Position numbers and translations under genes: made by a program. Below, in pieces: positions 11,430 through 22,378 of a stretch of DNA of 64,000 nucleotides. Source of the stretch: Doris montereyensis (taxonomy: Eukaryota; Mollusca; Gastropoda; Nudibranchia; Dorididae); the NCBI GenBank assembly GCA_037039925.1, contig JAXRKP010000103.1, positions 451,417 through 515,416 on the forward strand, read 5' to 3'. The first letter of the stretch is position 1, and each line of letters starts with the position of its first letter. The notes beneath the pieces are model-generated. The model ran no database searches. It had not been told where the DNA came from and was given only the letters and a program-made list of their open reading frames with translations.

Positions 11430-11918
11430 ACAAAAACACCAGTGATGAATATGGACGTAAGGAACAAAAACACCAGTGATGAATATGGAACAACGTAAGG
11501 AACAAAAACACCAGTGTGAATGAATATGGACGTAAGGAACAAAAACACCAGTGATGAATATGGACGTAAGGAACAAAAACACCAGTGATGAATATGGACG
11601 TAAGGAACAAAAACACCAGTGATGAATATGGACGTAAGGAACAAAAACACCAGTGATGAATATGGACGTAAGGAACAAAAACACCAGTGATGAATATGGA
11701 CGTAAGGAACAAAAACACCAGTGATGAATATGGACGTAAGGAACAAAAACACCAGTGATGAATATGGACGTAAGGAACAAAAACACCAGTGATGAATATG
11801 GACGTAAGGAACAAAAACACCAGTGATGAATATGGACGTAAGGAACAAAAACACCAGTGATGAATATGGACGTAAGGAACAAAAACACCAGTGATGAATA
11901 TGGACGTAAGGAACAAAG
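11430..11918. repeat. 34-bp minisatellite, about 14 copies
   Basis: Units read gatgaatatggacgtaagg then aacaaaaacaccagt and are nearly identical. Only two near the left edge carry small insertions. The minus strand has no stop codon in any of three frames, and 34 is not a multiple of 3. Each frame therefore reads the same 34-residue cycle, which explains three overlapping open frames of 228-267 codons. Confidence 0.96.
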
Positions 11919-12205
11919 ACAACGGAAAGAGAAAAAAACAAACAGAACATAAATAATCCACCAGTTGGGCATCCATAGAATCGAACCCGCGACCTTCGCC
12001 TCGCCATGGACAACAAAAAAAGAGCGCACTTTCCAACCAAGCGATGGGTGCCGACGCGACGCAGAGGTCGTGGGTTCCAATCCAAATGGTGCCCATGATT
12101 TGTCTCTGTCCATTGGTTGTATTTGACTTGTCTTCCATTTCGCTCACTGCCAACCAAGCTAACTCCACTACTCGGTGGGTGTCGACGCGAAGGTCGCAGA
12201 TTCGT
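11905..12205 (-). mobile_element. Family C elements in inverted, nested arrangement
   Basis: A minus-strand copy runs from about 12042 down, with a B-box-like region at 11972-11992 (gaatcgaacccgcgacc on +). At 12043-12090 a + strand piece carries gatgggtgccgacgcg and aggtcgtgggttccaatcc. A second minus-strand A-box piece lies at 12147-12167, and another + piece (gggtgtcgacgcgaaggtcg) at 12176-12195. The array before it ends in gaacaaagac, a word also in the family C tail. Confidence 0.7.
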
Positions 12206-12366
12206 CGATTTTAGTGATGGGCCACATAATATTTGTTTCTGGTCTTTTCTTATGGTTTTTGTTCCTGAGGGGGAGGGGGTGGTTCTAATATTATTGTCGC
12301 AAGTGTTCTTTTATTCATCACTTTAGACACGCCCCTCGCCTCACTGTTTACCTCTGTGCGGCCACC

Positions 12367-12425
12367 AACCATACCCGTCCACCATTGGAGGAAAGGAAAG
12401 GTCCTACCAGCAAGGAGTTTTCGTG
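12367..12425 (-). mobile_element. SINE-like family A fragment
   Basis: Only ccgtccaccattgg, aggaaaggaaaggtcctacc and agcaagg remain, so the middle is deleted. Confidence 0.55.
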
Positions 12426-12471
12426 TCCGCCCCATAATGAACACCATGACCATCACAGACAAAAATGTCTA

Positions 12472-12872
12472 GCGTCCGCCATGATGAAGCCTAACTAGAT
12501 CTAAGTATTATGTTATCACAATCTCGACCGCCATGATGAAGCCTAACTAGATCTAATTTATCACAATATGATGAAGCCTAACTAGATCACAATCTCGACC
12601 GCCATGATGAAGCCTAACTAGATCTAAGTATTATGTTATCACAATCTCGACCGCCATGATGAAGCCTAACTAGATCTAAGTATTATGTTATCACAATCTT
12701 GACCGCCACGATGAAGCCTAACTAGATCTAAGTATTATGTTATCACAATCTCGACCGCCACGATGAAGCCTAACTAGATCTAAGTATTATGTTATCACAA
12801 TCTCGACCGCCATGATGAAGCCTAACTAGATCTAAGTATTATGTTATCACAATCATGACCGCCATGATGAAC
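12472..12872. repeat. 52-bp minisatellite, about 7.5 copies
   Basis: Units contain ccgccatgatgaagcctaac, tagatctaagtattatgtta and tcacaatctcga. One unit near 12545-12580 is shortened. Some units have ccacgatg instead of ccatgatg. Confidence 0.95.
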
Positions 12873-12944
12873 ATCTTTACCAGTTTGTCCAAAGGTTGGT
12901 TTCATCCAACGTTACATGTAATACCCCATCCACCATAAGACACG

Positions 12945-13395
12945 GTGTTTGTTTAATTGAAATATAACCTCATCCACCATTGCAGTGATCTCAGGATGAC
13001 ATGAAAAGGAACCAATAATGTGAAGTGAAAGAGTGAAAGGAAAGAAATAAGACCTACCTACCTACCTACCAGCCAGCGCTCGCCAATCGCCCAACCATAT
13101 ATGCGGTGATCTCAGGGTGAATTAAGAGGAATCAAAAGGAGAAATATAGGTGAAAGGGACGGAGCCGGACCTACCAACGACCGCTAACCACCTAACCATA
13201 TGCGGTGATCTCAGGGTGAATTAAAAGGAACCATCAAGGAGAAATATAGGTGAAAGGGACGGAGCCGGAACTACCAACCACCGCCAACCACATGCGGTGA
13301 TCTCATGGTTAAATTATAGGGAACCAACAAGGAAAAATATATTAAATAAGTAAAAAGAGTGAAACGGAAGAGGTAGGACCGACCTACCCCACCAC
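12945..13395 (-). mobile_element. Four SINE-like family A copies in tandem
   Basis: A first copy with the full tail (attgaaatataacctcatcc) is followed by three units that begin directly at gcggtgatctca (13103, 13202, 13293) and end at accaaccaccgccaacc-type words. Spacings are about 99 and 91 bp. The later units lack the attgaaatttacc tail, so they look like unequal-crossover products rather than separate insertions. Confidence 0.8.
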
Positions 13396-13654
13396 CACCA
13401 CCACTAGGACCAAGAGAGCCCAAAACTCATCACCGGCTCCTCCACCCAAGCCATCACATCCATCATTGTTATCACGTGACACAAACAAGCCAGTCCATCC
13501 GTCAGAACATCGTCTACTTCAGCAGCACAGCTAGCTAGCCAGCGCATTACTCATGCTGGAGTCACACACGTTCACACACACACACACACACACACACACA
13601 ACATGTTCTTCACCCCTAGATTTACGCCCCCCCCCCCCCATTCATTGTAATGAT

Positions 13655-13960
<306 letters not shown>

Positions 13961-13964
13961 CACC

Positions 13965-15790
13965 CAAGCGTCCACCCACCCATCCACCCCTGACGCTAGT
14001 CAAGTCGTGTTTATTTTCAGTACCAAAAGCGACTATACGTCTGGGTAGTAGCGGTAGACGAAGTACAGTTCTTGCCTGCCTTTTTCTAATCTTTTCAGCC
14101 TCATCATTATTCACACTACAACTACAACAATCCGCCGCCGTCACCGAAAACGATTTCGTAGAACGTGCAAGCCACGACTCCGTGGTTCAATAAAGTAGGC
14201 TAGCCTCGGGTAGGGTGGCGATAATAGGCAGCAGAGGGAAGAGGGTGAAGGAAGAACACAGGAAGGGGAAAGAGGAGGAGGAGGAGGAGGACGAGGAGGA
14301 GGAGGAGGAGGAAGAGTCGAGAGATCGGTCTATTAGATGGCTAATCGTTAACGCATTCCTCCCAACCTCTATTTCCATTCCAACCAAATCCCACATACCC
14401 CTCCCCAACCCCGTGTTATTTATTTTCTCGTCGCCACCTCAGTTGCTCGAAAGCTCATTTTCTTCCTTCCCTTCTGTCTTGTATCACCAAATCGATTTTT
14501 TTTCATCTCGCTTCGTGAAACACCCCACCCCTCCCTCCCCTCTTTCCATCTCCCCCAAACTATACATTGCTCCTCTCCCACCTCCCATTGCCTCTTTTCA
14601 TTTCTTCCTCCCCATCCAATGTTATAGCTGCCATCTATCACATCAGCAAGCTCCGTCGTCACCCCTCCCACCCCACGATTCCCTATTCTTCCAGGGAGGG
14701 GAGGAGGAGGCGCGTGCGTGTATCGATCGGAAGCCTTAAGACTTGCACCCTGTAAACGCCGCGAGACTGACTACACTAGTTGGGAGGGGGATGAGGTGGG
14801 GGGGGGGGAAGCAATGAGCTTGTAGGAGTGGAGGAAAATCGATTTCTATAATGGGCCACGATAATGCGATGCTATCGACCAGGGGCCAGGCAACTAACTA
14901 TGAAAAACCCGCGTGTGTGCGTGCGAGCGTGAGCGCCAGCGAGCGTTTCTGTCTGTCTGTCTGTCTGCCTGTCCGTGCGAGGCTGTGTTGAGGGGGGGGG
15001 GGGGGGTTGCGACTGGGCGTGCGAATAAATAAAAGAAGACGAGACTGACTAGCCGTGGAAGACGGAGATAGAAGGGACAGGGCGGAGGACGACGAGAGAA
15101 GTGAGATGGTGGTTAGTTAGTTAGTTGTGTAGTGAGGGGACCGGCGAATGAAAATCTCGCAGTCATCCAACGCAGACACGCAAACACACATACACACACA
15201 CGTACACGAACTCACACACAGAGTCGGCGATCACGGTGGCAAAGGAAGCCGTGAAAAGGGTCGAGGCGGAGAGATGCTGAAACCTGAAATGAGAAGGGGG
15301 TGGGGATGGGGATGGGATGTGTGGAAGGGTTGCGTTGAAAGGTGGAAGGGAAGGGGGGTGGTGGTGGGACAGGGTGGTGGAATCGGAACAGCGAGAGGTC
15401 CTGGCCCTCTATTGAATGAAGGAAGAAAAAAGAAGCAATAAAAAAAAAACAAACACACACACACACAAAAAAGAAGTGGGTTTTGGGCAAAGAAAGCAGC
15501 TTCGTCCAGGACAGCGGCGGTCTTCGATCTAACAGCGATGAGGAGGAGGCACAGTTTTGGGACAGAAAGCGGGAAGGAGTGGTGAGACTCATCAGCCAGG
15601 GGCAGGTGCGGGGGTGGGGGGGTGGGGGGGTGGAGAGATGAGCAAAGAAGATTCGCGAAGGGACGGCCGGTTGTTTGGGAGGTTGGGGTGGGGGGGGGGT
15701 TTGGGTAGGAAACAGAAGTCGAGGGAGTCATGCTTGGTTGAAAAACGATGTTGACCTCACTAGAGTTTTAGAAAAGATATGTTTGCTTGT
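13965..15790. other. CpG-containing, strand-asymmetric DNA without a recognised gene
   Basis: The + strand is GGA-rich at 14240-14315, pyrimidine-rich at 14350-14690, then G/GA-rich at 14780-15720 with several runs of 8-14 G (about 14802, 14993, 15691). CpG is common around 14905-14950 (gcgtgcgagcgtgagcgcca). Open frames of up to 174 codons show no domain. It might be a promoter or 5' region of an unseen transcript, but nothing proves this. Confidence 0.45.
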
Positions 15791-16159
15791 CCGTTCTTAG
15801 ACGATTTATCACAATTTTACTGTCGTATTTTACGTCTTGGTTGGCAACAAGATGCAGTGATGATGTAACTTGTATTAACTCCTTTGCGGTCAATAACCAA
15901 AAAAAAAAAACAACTACAAAATCGCTGCCCTTTCCTGGCACAGTGCGACGGTAGTAGTCAGATCTGGTCATTTCACCAACTTGGAACGGTGCTGTCTCTG
16001 GGTTTTGAAACCCCCATCGCTCATAATCTCACCCGTTCACTTCAGATTGATTTAAAGAAAAAGGTAGCAGTTGTTGGTCTCATTGTCGTCCTTTTTCAAA
16101 ACCAAATAGATCTAGTTATTTTTACGCACAGCCAGCTATGCGTAATACGGGTCTGGGAA

Positions 16160-16350
16160 TCTGTTTTCGTTGCAATTTGACCTGTCCATCTTATGCAGTG
16201 ATCTCAAGCAGAATCAAGAGGAAGCAGCAAGATGAAAAGTTAAGTAGAAGAGTGAAAGGAAAGAAGTAGGGCCTAACAGCAACGCCCGCTAACCACTCAC
16301 TGACACGGAAAGAAGTGAAAGACCTACCAGCAAGCCCTTTGCCAACAGCC
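16160..16350 (-). mobile_element. SINE-like family A copy with duplicated end
   Basis: The tail (tttgacctgtccatcttatg, cagtgatctca) and middle (gaggaagcagcaagatgaaa) are clear. The gaaagaagtagggcctaaca end is followed by a second gaaagacctaccagcaagcc, so the head end is duplicated. Confidence 0.8.
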
Positions 16351-16815
16351 CACGTGAAGACAATTATTGTTAGCTGTGTGTGGAGGTGGGGTGGGGAGGG
16401 GGGGTGGGTGGGCGCTGGGAGCTGCTACAGAATGCAAAGAAACGACACGAACAGAGGGCCTCCAAGTAATGAATGCACTGCAAACCTTTCCTTTCTACCT
16501 TATTATCCCGGCCATGTCCCAGTTTTCCACTGCTGACACCACCACACCACACTAGACAATATCCCTCATATTACTCCTCTTGCCCCCCCCCCCCTGTGTG
16601 TGAGAGAAAGACAGAAGGAAAACCAAACAGGCCCACCAGCAAAGTAAACAGCATTGAAAAGGGGACATACACATACATACATACATACACACATACACAA
16701 ACACACACACACACACACACACACGTATGTGTCGACTACTGTTTACAAAATGTCTACCTTGTCTCTCCAGTCCACCAGTAGTCGTGGCTGTGAAGAGCAA
16801 AAGCAAAGCCGCGCA
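16351..16815. other. Unassigned sequence with a C-run and (AC)n
   Basis: It holds a C12-type run at about 16585-16596, catacata repeats and an AC run at about 16696-16724. No gene is seen. Confidence 0.55.
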
Positions 16816-16896
16816 ACCTCACTTATTTGACTGGCAACCGCAACCTCACTTATTTGACTGGCAACAGCAACTCACTTATTTGACTGGCAACCGCAA
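16816..16896. repeat. Short tandem repeat of about 27 bp, 3 copies
   Basis: Units contain ctcacttatttgactggcaa followed by ccgcaac; the third is shortened by a few bases. Confidence 0.85.
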
Positions 16897-17287
16897 ATTT
16901 GACCAACAAATAAAACCCGCGCCGCAGAGAGGGAAGAACAGAGAGGGAGACAGCCAGCCACGATGAGCGGGAGGGAGGGGTTATTTTATTCTTCCTTTTT
17001 TCATATTCAGTACGTTTACAGTGAATACGTTAAGAAGAGCAGTAAGGTAGTACTTAAGTACCCACTCGCCCTTTTTAAGCGGACATAGGATCATCCATCG
17101 ATCATACAGCACAGAACTGCAGGAGAGGTTAAGCGTGTGTAAGACTTCTGAGAGGGGAAAAACATGGATGAGAAAAAAACAGAGACAGACAAACAGAAAG
17201 ACAGACAAACAGAAAATGCTCGAGATCGGGAGCAGACTCCTTTGTTCCCCCTAAGTAGATTTGTCTATTTGCGGACGGCGCACACGA

Positions 17288-17345
17288 GACATTAATAATT
17301 GACAATGATATTAATAATTGACAATGATATTAATAATTGTTGATG
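17288..17345. repeat. 19-bp tandem repeat, 3 copies
   Basis: The unit is attaataattgacaatgat, with the last copy diverging to gttgatgac. Confidence 0.85.
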
Positions 17346-17349
17346 ACAC

Positions 17350-18019
17350 TAATAAAAGATTAGTAAAAGATAAATGGGAGTGCGGTCCCCGATTTCAGTT
17401 CACTGACCGACGTCCTAAACAGACACGTCTTAACACCTGGTGCATTCTATAATTCTGAGCTGGTTCAGATTGCGCCAAAGACTTTGTTACCAGACCACTT
17501 CAAGTAACCATATTCTGCATTCCTATTTTGAATGATTTCAAGATCCGTTTTCATTTGAAGAATGTGTTTCTACCCAAAAAGTTGCGTGTAAGGAAAAAAT
17601 GTCCCATTGCTTATCCCATCTTTTGTGTAGAAATTCCATTCCTCACGTAAGCCGCCATTTTCATTTCAATAGGTTTTACACATAAAAAATCGGAGAATCG
17701 TATCACTCAAGCCTACTGTCCAGCTGATCCAAGTAGTATCGTTATCGCTGCGGGTACCAGTCGTATGCTAGTAAAGTTATTCTGTACATAAATTATACAC
17801 AGGCATACCATAGTCTCTCGGTACCCTCCTGGAAAAACTAGTACAACCAATGCACCATAACATGCACCTACATTTAATAGAGAAGAGAAGAGCCACTGTG
17901 GAGTGAAGTCAAAAGGCCACAACTTCACCAATAAAGACAGAACAAACACGTGACGTTTCTGGTGTAACCCCTCGTCAGACAACAAACGAGGTAGATCTAG
18001 ATCTAGATCTAAACACTTA
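17350..18019. other. Unassigned AT-rich sequence
   Basis: There is a 90-codon open frame on the minus strand (17713-17985) with no recognised domain. The stretch ends in tagatctagatctagatc just before the next array. Confidence 0.5.
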
Positions 18020-18356
18020 TTCGGGCATTACATAGTGTGATGTCATTCGGGTATCACATAGTGTGATGTCATTCGGGCATCGCATAGTGTGATGTCATCC
18101 GGGCATCGCATAGTGTGATGTCATTCGGGCATCGCATAGTGTGATGTCATTCGGGCATCGCATAGTGTGATGTCATTCGGGCATCGCATAGTGTGATGTC
18201 ATTCGGGCATCGCATAGTGTGATGTCATTCGAGCATTACATAGTGTGATGTCATTCGGGCATCGCATAGTGTGATGTCATTCGGGCATCGCATAGTGTGA
18301 TGTCATTCGGGCATTACATAGTGTGATGTCATTCGGGCATCACATAGTGTGATGTC
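18020..18356. repeat. 26-bp minisatellite with an internal dyad, about 13 copies
   Basis: The unit is made of attcgggcatcgcatag and tgtgatgtc. Some units have catcacatagtgtgatg, which is a perfect 7-bp stem with a TAG loop; the commoner catcgca form leaves one G opposite T. Units are otherwise almost identical. Confidence 0.96.
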
Positions 18357-18400
18357 AGAAGAAGAACAGAGAGGAAGAAGAAAGAGGGGGAGAGTAGAAT

Positions 18401-19032
18401 AGCAAAGAAGGTAATATAGTATATCTACATGTAGCAAAGAAGGTAATATAGTATATCTACATGTAGCAAAGAAGGTAATATAGTATTATATCTACATGTA
18501 GCAAAGAAGGTAATATAGTATTATATCTACATGTAGCAAAGAAGGTAATATAGTATTATGTCTACATGTAGCAAAGAAGGTAATATAGTATTATATCTGC
18601 ATGTAGCAAAGAAGGTAATATAGTATTATATCTACATGTAGCAAAGAAGGTAATATAGTATTATATCTACATGTAGCAAAGAAGGTAATATAGTATATCT
18701 ACATGTAGCAAAGAAGGTAATATAGTATATCTACATGTAGCAAAGAAGGTAAGGAAGGTAATATATATATCTACATGTATATCTACATGTAGCAAAGAAG
18801 GTAATATAGTATATCTACATGTAGCAAAGAAGGTAATATAGTATTATATCTACATGTAGCAAAGAAGGTAATATAGTATTATATCTACATGTAGCAAAGA
18901 AGGTAATATAGTATTATATCTACATGTAGCAAAGAAGGTAATGTAGTATTATATCTACATGTAGCAAAGAAGGTAATATAGTACTATATCTACATGTAGC
19001 AAAGAAGGTAATGTAGTATTATATCTACATGC
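18401..19032. repeat. 32/35-bp minisatellite with CTACATGTAG palindrome, about 18 copies
   Basis: Units read agcaaagaaggtaatatag then tattatatctacatgt (35 bp) or tatatctacatgt (32 bp). The two lengths come in blocks: short, long, short, long. Each junction forms the 10-bp palindrome ctacatgtag. A rearranged unit lies near 18745-18790. Confidence 0.96.
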
Positions 19033-19461
19033 AGATCTATAATCTGGTAGCAATAAAGCAGATGAGTAACGTAAACAACTATAAATCTACCTCATACACA
19101 AATGAAATAGAATAAAAATAGCCCCTCTAGCAATGAAAAATAATGAAATCGAGTCACGTAATGCTGGCAATGACAGCCATGGTGGTGTGCATCGTACGAA
19201 ATCTTGTCTCCCCTACACTCACGTCACATGATACCAAATGGAACCGCCAAATATTTATTTATCGACGGCTGCTTTTTTTTTTTTTACAAACGATCCTCCG
19301 AATACACTGGCTCGACACCATCAGCAACAAGAGATGTTTGGGGAAAGAAGCTCCCAATTTTCGGGTCGAGGAGGACATGAAAAAGAGAGAGATGGTGGTG
19401 GTGGATAGAAAGGTCACACGCTGAGAAAACCTAAGCTAAACACCACTACATGTATTATAGG
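19033..19461. other. Unassigned sequence before the LINE fragment
   Basis: It has an open + frame of 93 codons (19143-19424) without recognised domains and a T12-type run near 19273. It could include more of the decayed retrotransposon. Confidence 0.4.
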
Positions 19462-19654
19462 CAAGCCCTGACCTGGATTCCGCAGGGGGAAAGAAAAGGA
19501 GGAAGATCTCCAAAGACCAAGGGACATGGAAGCAGAAGCAAAGAAGATGAGATACGGGTACGGCTGGCATGGGGATGAAAAGATAGCCCAGGACCGTGGA
19601 AAATGGAGGGCACTTGTGGATGGCCTATGCCCCAAAAAGGGGAAGCAAGCCTAA
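19462..19654 (+). mobile_element. 3' end of non-LTR retrotransposon ORF2 (frameshifted)
   Basis: The + strand first reads QALTWIPQGERKGGRS and then, after a frame change near 19510-19525, RPRDMEAEAKKM followed by KIAQDRGKWRALVDGLCP and a TAA stop at 19652-19654. The order 'QAL-W-PQG-R-GR', 'W/M-E-AE-K-M', 'AQDR-W-LV-GLCP' is what I know from the carboxy-terminal tails of many invertebrate LINE ORF2 proteins, downstream of the reverse transcriptase. RT and endonuclease parts are absent, as in a 5'-truncated copy. The frameshift shows that the copy is dead. The clade cannot be assigned from this piece. Confidence 0.8.
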
Positions 19655-20004
19655 GCACGTAGGATACCAAATGAACTATTAATCTGCCCTTCATCGACCC
19701 GCGTGCTTTCAAGCTGTGGGAACACAATCACACATCACACGTGCAAGTGAAATTTGAAATGGAGAGTCCATTACCGATCGTAAAGTCAAAGTCATCATCT
19801 GATGGCCATGAAAACCAACACTATGCAAAAGAAGCTAAAACTTTTTCTAGACCATTCTTTTGTCGTCTCAACAAAAATAACACAACAACAGCTGTTACTT
19901 GTAGCATATGGCTACTACATCTGCCACCAATGATGACATACCAACATCATAGTACTCTTTCAACACAAAAATGGAAGGGGAGGAGGAAGTAGAGAGGATT
20001 TTTT

Positions 20005-20180
20005 CTTTCGTTGAAATTTACCCCAATACACACCATAGGCGACGATCTCAGGGTAAATTAAGAAGAAAACGCAAGGTGAAGGTTATGTAGTAAGAGGAAA
20101 ACGCAAGGTGAAGGTTATGTAGTAAAAGGAAAGGAGTGGGACCTTCGCGTACCAGACCAACCAACTCTATGGGCAGAGGA
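20005..20180 (-). mobile_element. SINE-like family A copy with a 37-bp internal duplication
   Basis: The tail is cgttgaaatttaccccaata then gacgatctcaggg. The middle stretch, with aaaacgcaaggtgaaggtta, occurs twice in direct succession (about 20068-20130). The gtgggacc end is present. Confidence 0.8.
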
Positions 20181-20199
20181 ACTTGGGGATGGGGGGGGG

Positions 20200-20345
20200 A
20201 CGTTTTATTTGATTGAAATGTACCCTGTCCACCATAGGATTGTGATGTCATGGTTAGTCACCAATACGAGGGAGAAAGCAAAAGATGAAATGAGTGAAAT
20301 GAACCAAGTAGGACCTACCGACTTCGCCCGCCAACCGCCAGCGGG
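20200..20345 (-). mobile_element. SINE-like family A copy
   Basis: It starts with gattgaaatgtaccctgtcc and ends at aagtaggacctaccgac and cgcccgccaaccgcca. This is one of the most complete copies, following the previous one head to tail. Confidence 0.85.
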
Positions 20346-20574
20346 AAGAAGAGGGAAAGGAGCAAGAGGGAGGGTGGGGGTGGGGGGGGAGAACCTACAT
20401 AGTGAAGTCAACAGACTCAAGGGCTGTTCCAAGCTGTTACTCTGCCACGCCGAAAGCCTAGCTAATATTATTATCAACATGTCAGTTCTCTGCTTTCGAT
20501 GCGATAGTAGCAAAGCTAGTCGGGGACGTATCGACGTATTGAATAAGGCAAGTTGGGTTGGGGGGGGGGGAGGG

Positions 20575-20620
20575 AAGAGAGAGAGTGAGAGTGAGAGAGA
20601 GAGAGAGAGGGGGAGGGAGG

Positions 20621-20702
<82 letters not shown>

Positions 20703-20722
20703 CAAACATACAGACAGACAGA
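20575..20722. repeat. Compound (GA)n/(GACA)n microsatellite
   Basis: A GA/GGGA stretch (20578-20642) is followed by about 15 acag units (20643-20700) after a G10-type run. Long open frames on both strands are artefacts. Confidence 0.96.
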
Positions 20723-21129
20723 AAGAGATACGCAAATACTTGTAGTACGAGCGATCGATAACAAGTATTATTCATTGGAAACAGTTTCTGTTAGCGGTTT
20801 TAACGGCGCGCTGTTGTGAAAGGACATCCCGGGGGAGGGGAGGAGGGGGTGTAAGGCTACCAACACGGCAGAGCTAAGAGAATCACTGCCCGTTTGAAAA
20901 GATGCAAAGAATACCCCCCCCCCCAAACAACACACACACACAAATTGAATCAGTACCCCCAATTAAGAGGTAATGTGAGGATAGATAAAAAGGTAAGAAA
21001 CAAAACCTATAAAATAAAAAAGCCCCTATCAACACCCCACAGGTTTTAATTGGTCTTTATTTCTGTACTCTCTCGTGTTGTTAAAATCGTGGATGCATAG
21101 AATTAAGATAGCATAAGCAAGGCCCTCAA

Positions 21130-21215
21130 GTGCCTGGTTGAAATTTACCCCCGCCCAGCAAATGCGATGATCCTAACTTCCAAGAGATGAAAGATAACCA
21201 GTGAAAAACAAACCA
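21130..21215 (-). mobile_element. SINE-like family A fragment
   Basis: The tail gttgaaatttacccccgcc is followed by gcgatgatcctaac and agatgaaagataaccagtg; the head end is missing. Confidence 0.6.
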
Positions 21216-21404
21216 AACACCTTTTTTTCCAAAAACATTGGACCAGAGTTGAGATAGACAAGGCAGACATGACCACCACCAGATGGCAGCACAGCTAGCT
21301 TTCAGGGTTTCGGTCTTCACAGACAGACAGTCAGTCAGACGACACGAGAGGAGGCCGACGGTTTGTTTAAACCAACATACCTTACTCACTCTGGTCAGCC
21401 AGCA

Positions 21405-21523
21405 GGCAGGCAGGCAGGCAAACAGACAGACAGACATCCACTCCAAGCCGGTGTCAGGTGAGCACAACATCACCAGGCCACAGAGAGAGAGAGACACGAC
21501 ACCAAATCAATACGCTGCCATCC

Positions 21524-21556
<33 letters not shown>
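21405..21556. repeat. (CAGG)n and (GA)n microsatellites
   Basis: A short caggcagg run near 21402-21420, acag units near 21421-21435, and a GA run at 21521-21556. Confidence 0.9.
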
Positions 21557-21561
<5 letters not shown>

Positions 21562-21747
21562 AGGAGAATAGTATAGCCAGCTAGGCCTTTAGTTTGCTGC
21601 GTAATGCACGTAATACGAACCAACCATGAGCTCTGCGCGTGGACCACAGGAGCGTCCTCCTCCTCCTCCTCACCCTCTTCCTTATCATGCTCTCCCCCGA
21701 TAGACAGCACACACACCCTACTCTTCCTACCAAACCTCTTCCCCTTG

Positions 21748-22378
21748 TTCATGGTCCCCCCGACAGACACCCCATACTACTCCACTCATGGTCCCTCCGT
21801 CATACACCCCATACTACCCCACTCCTCATGGTCCCTCCGACATACACCCCATACTACCCCACTCCTCATGGTCCCTCCGACAGACACCCCATACTACCCA
21901 ATCCTCATGGTCCCTCCGACAGACACCCCATACTACCCCATTCCTCATGGTCCCTCCGACAGACACCCCATACTACCCCACTCCCCATGATCCCTCCGAC
22001 AGACACCCCATACTACCCCACTCATCATTGTCCCTCCGACAGACACCCCATACTACCCCAATCCTCCTCATGATCCCTCAGACAGATACCCAATACTACC
22101 CCACTCCTCGTTGTCCCTCCGACAGACACCCCGTACTACCCCACTCCTCATGTTCCCTCCGACAGACACCCCAAACTACCCCACTCCTCCTCATGTTCCC
22201 TCCGACAGACATCCCATACTACCCCACTCCTCATGGTCCCTCCGACAGACACCCCATACTACCCCACTCCTCATGGTCCCTCCGACAGACACCCCATACT
22301 ACCCCAATCCTCATGGTCCCTCGGACAGACACCCCATACTACCCCAATCCTCATGGTCCCTCGGACAGACATCTCATA
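21748..22378. repeat. 40-bp minisatellite, about 15 copies
   Basis: Each unit contains ccctccgacagacacccca, tactaccccactcctca and tggt. Variants include catgttcc, catgatcc and cattgtcc. All three + frames are stop-free across most of it, giving overlapping frames of up to 270 codons with a 40-residue Pro/Ser/His cycle. A decayed extension with gatcgacat-type words runs to about 22580. Confidence 0.95.

Noticed and set aside
11365..12168. Three overlapping minus-strand open frames of 228-267 codons
   Set aside because: They are the stop-free translation of a 34-bp tandem repeat in three frames, with no domain outside the repeat.
17713..17985. 90-codon minus frame reading DEGLHQKRHVFVLSLL
   Set aside because: It is non-repetitive, but no family could be named with confidence. 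It may be retroelement 3' sequence, but I cannot support it.
18020..18356. Possible CRISPR array
   Set aside because: The units have no variable spacers, no cas genes are near, and the sequence is eukaryotic.
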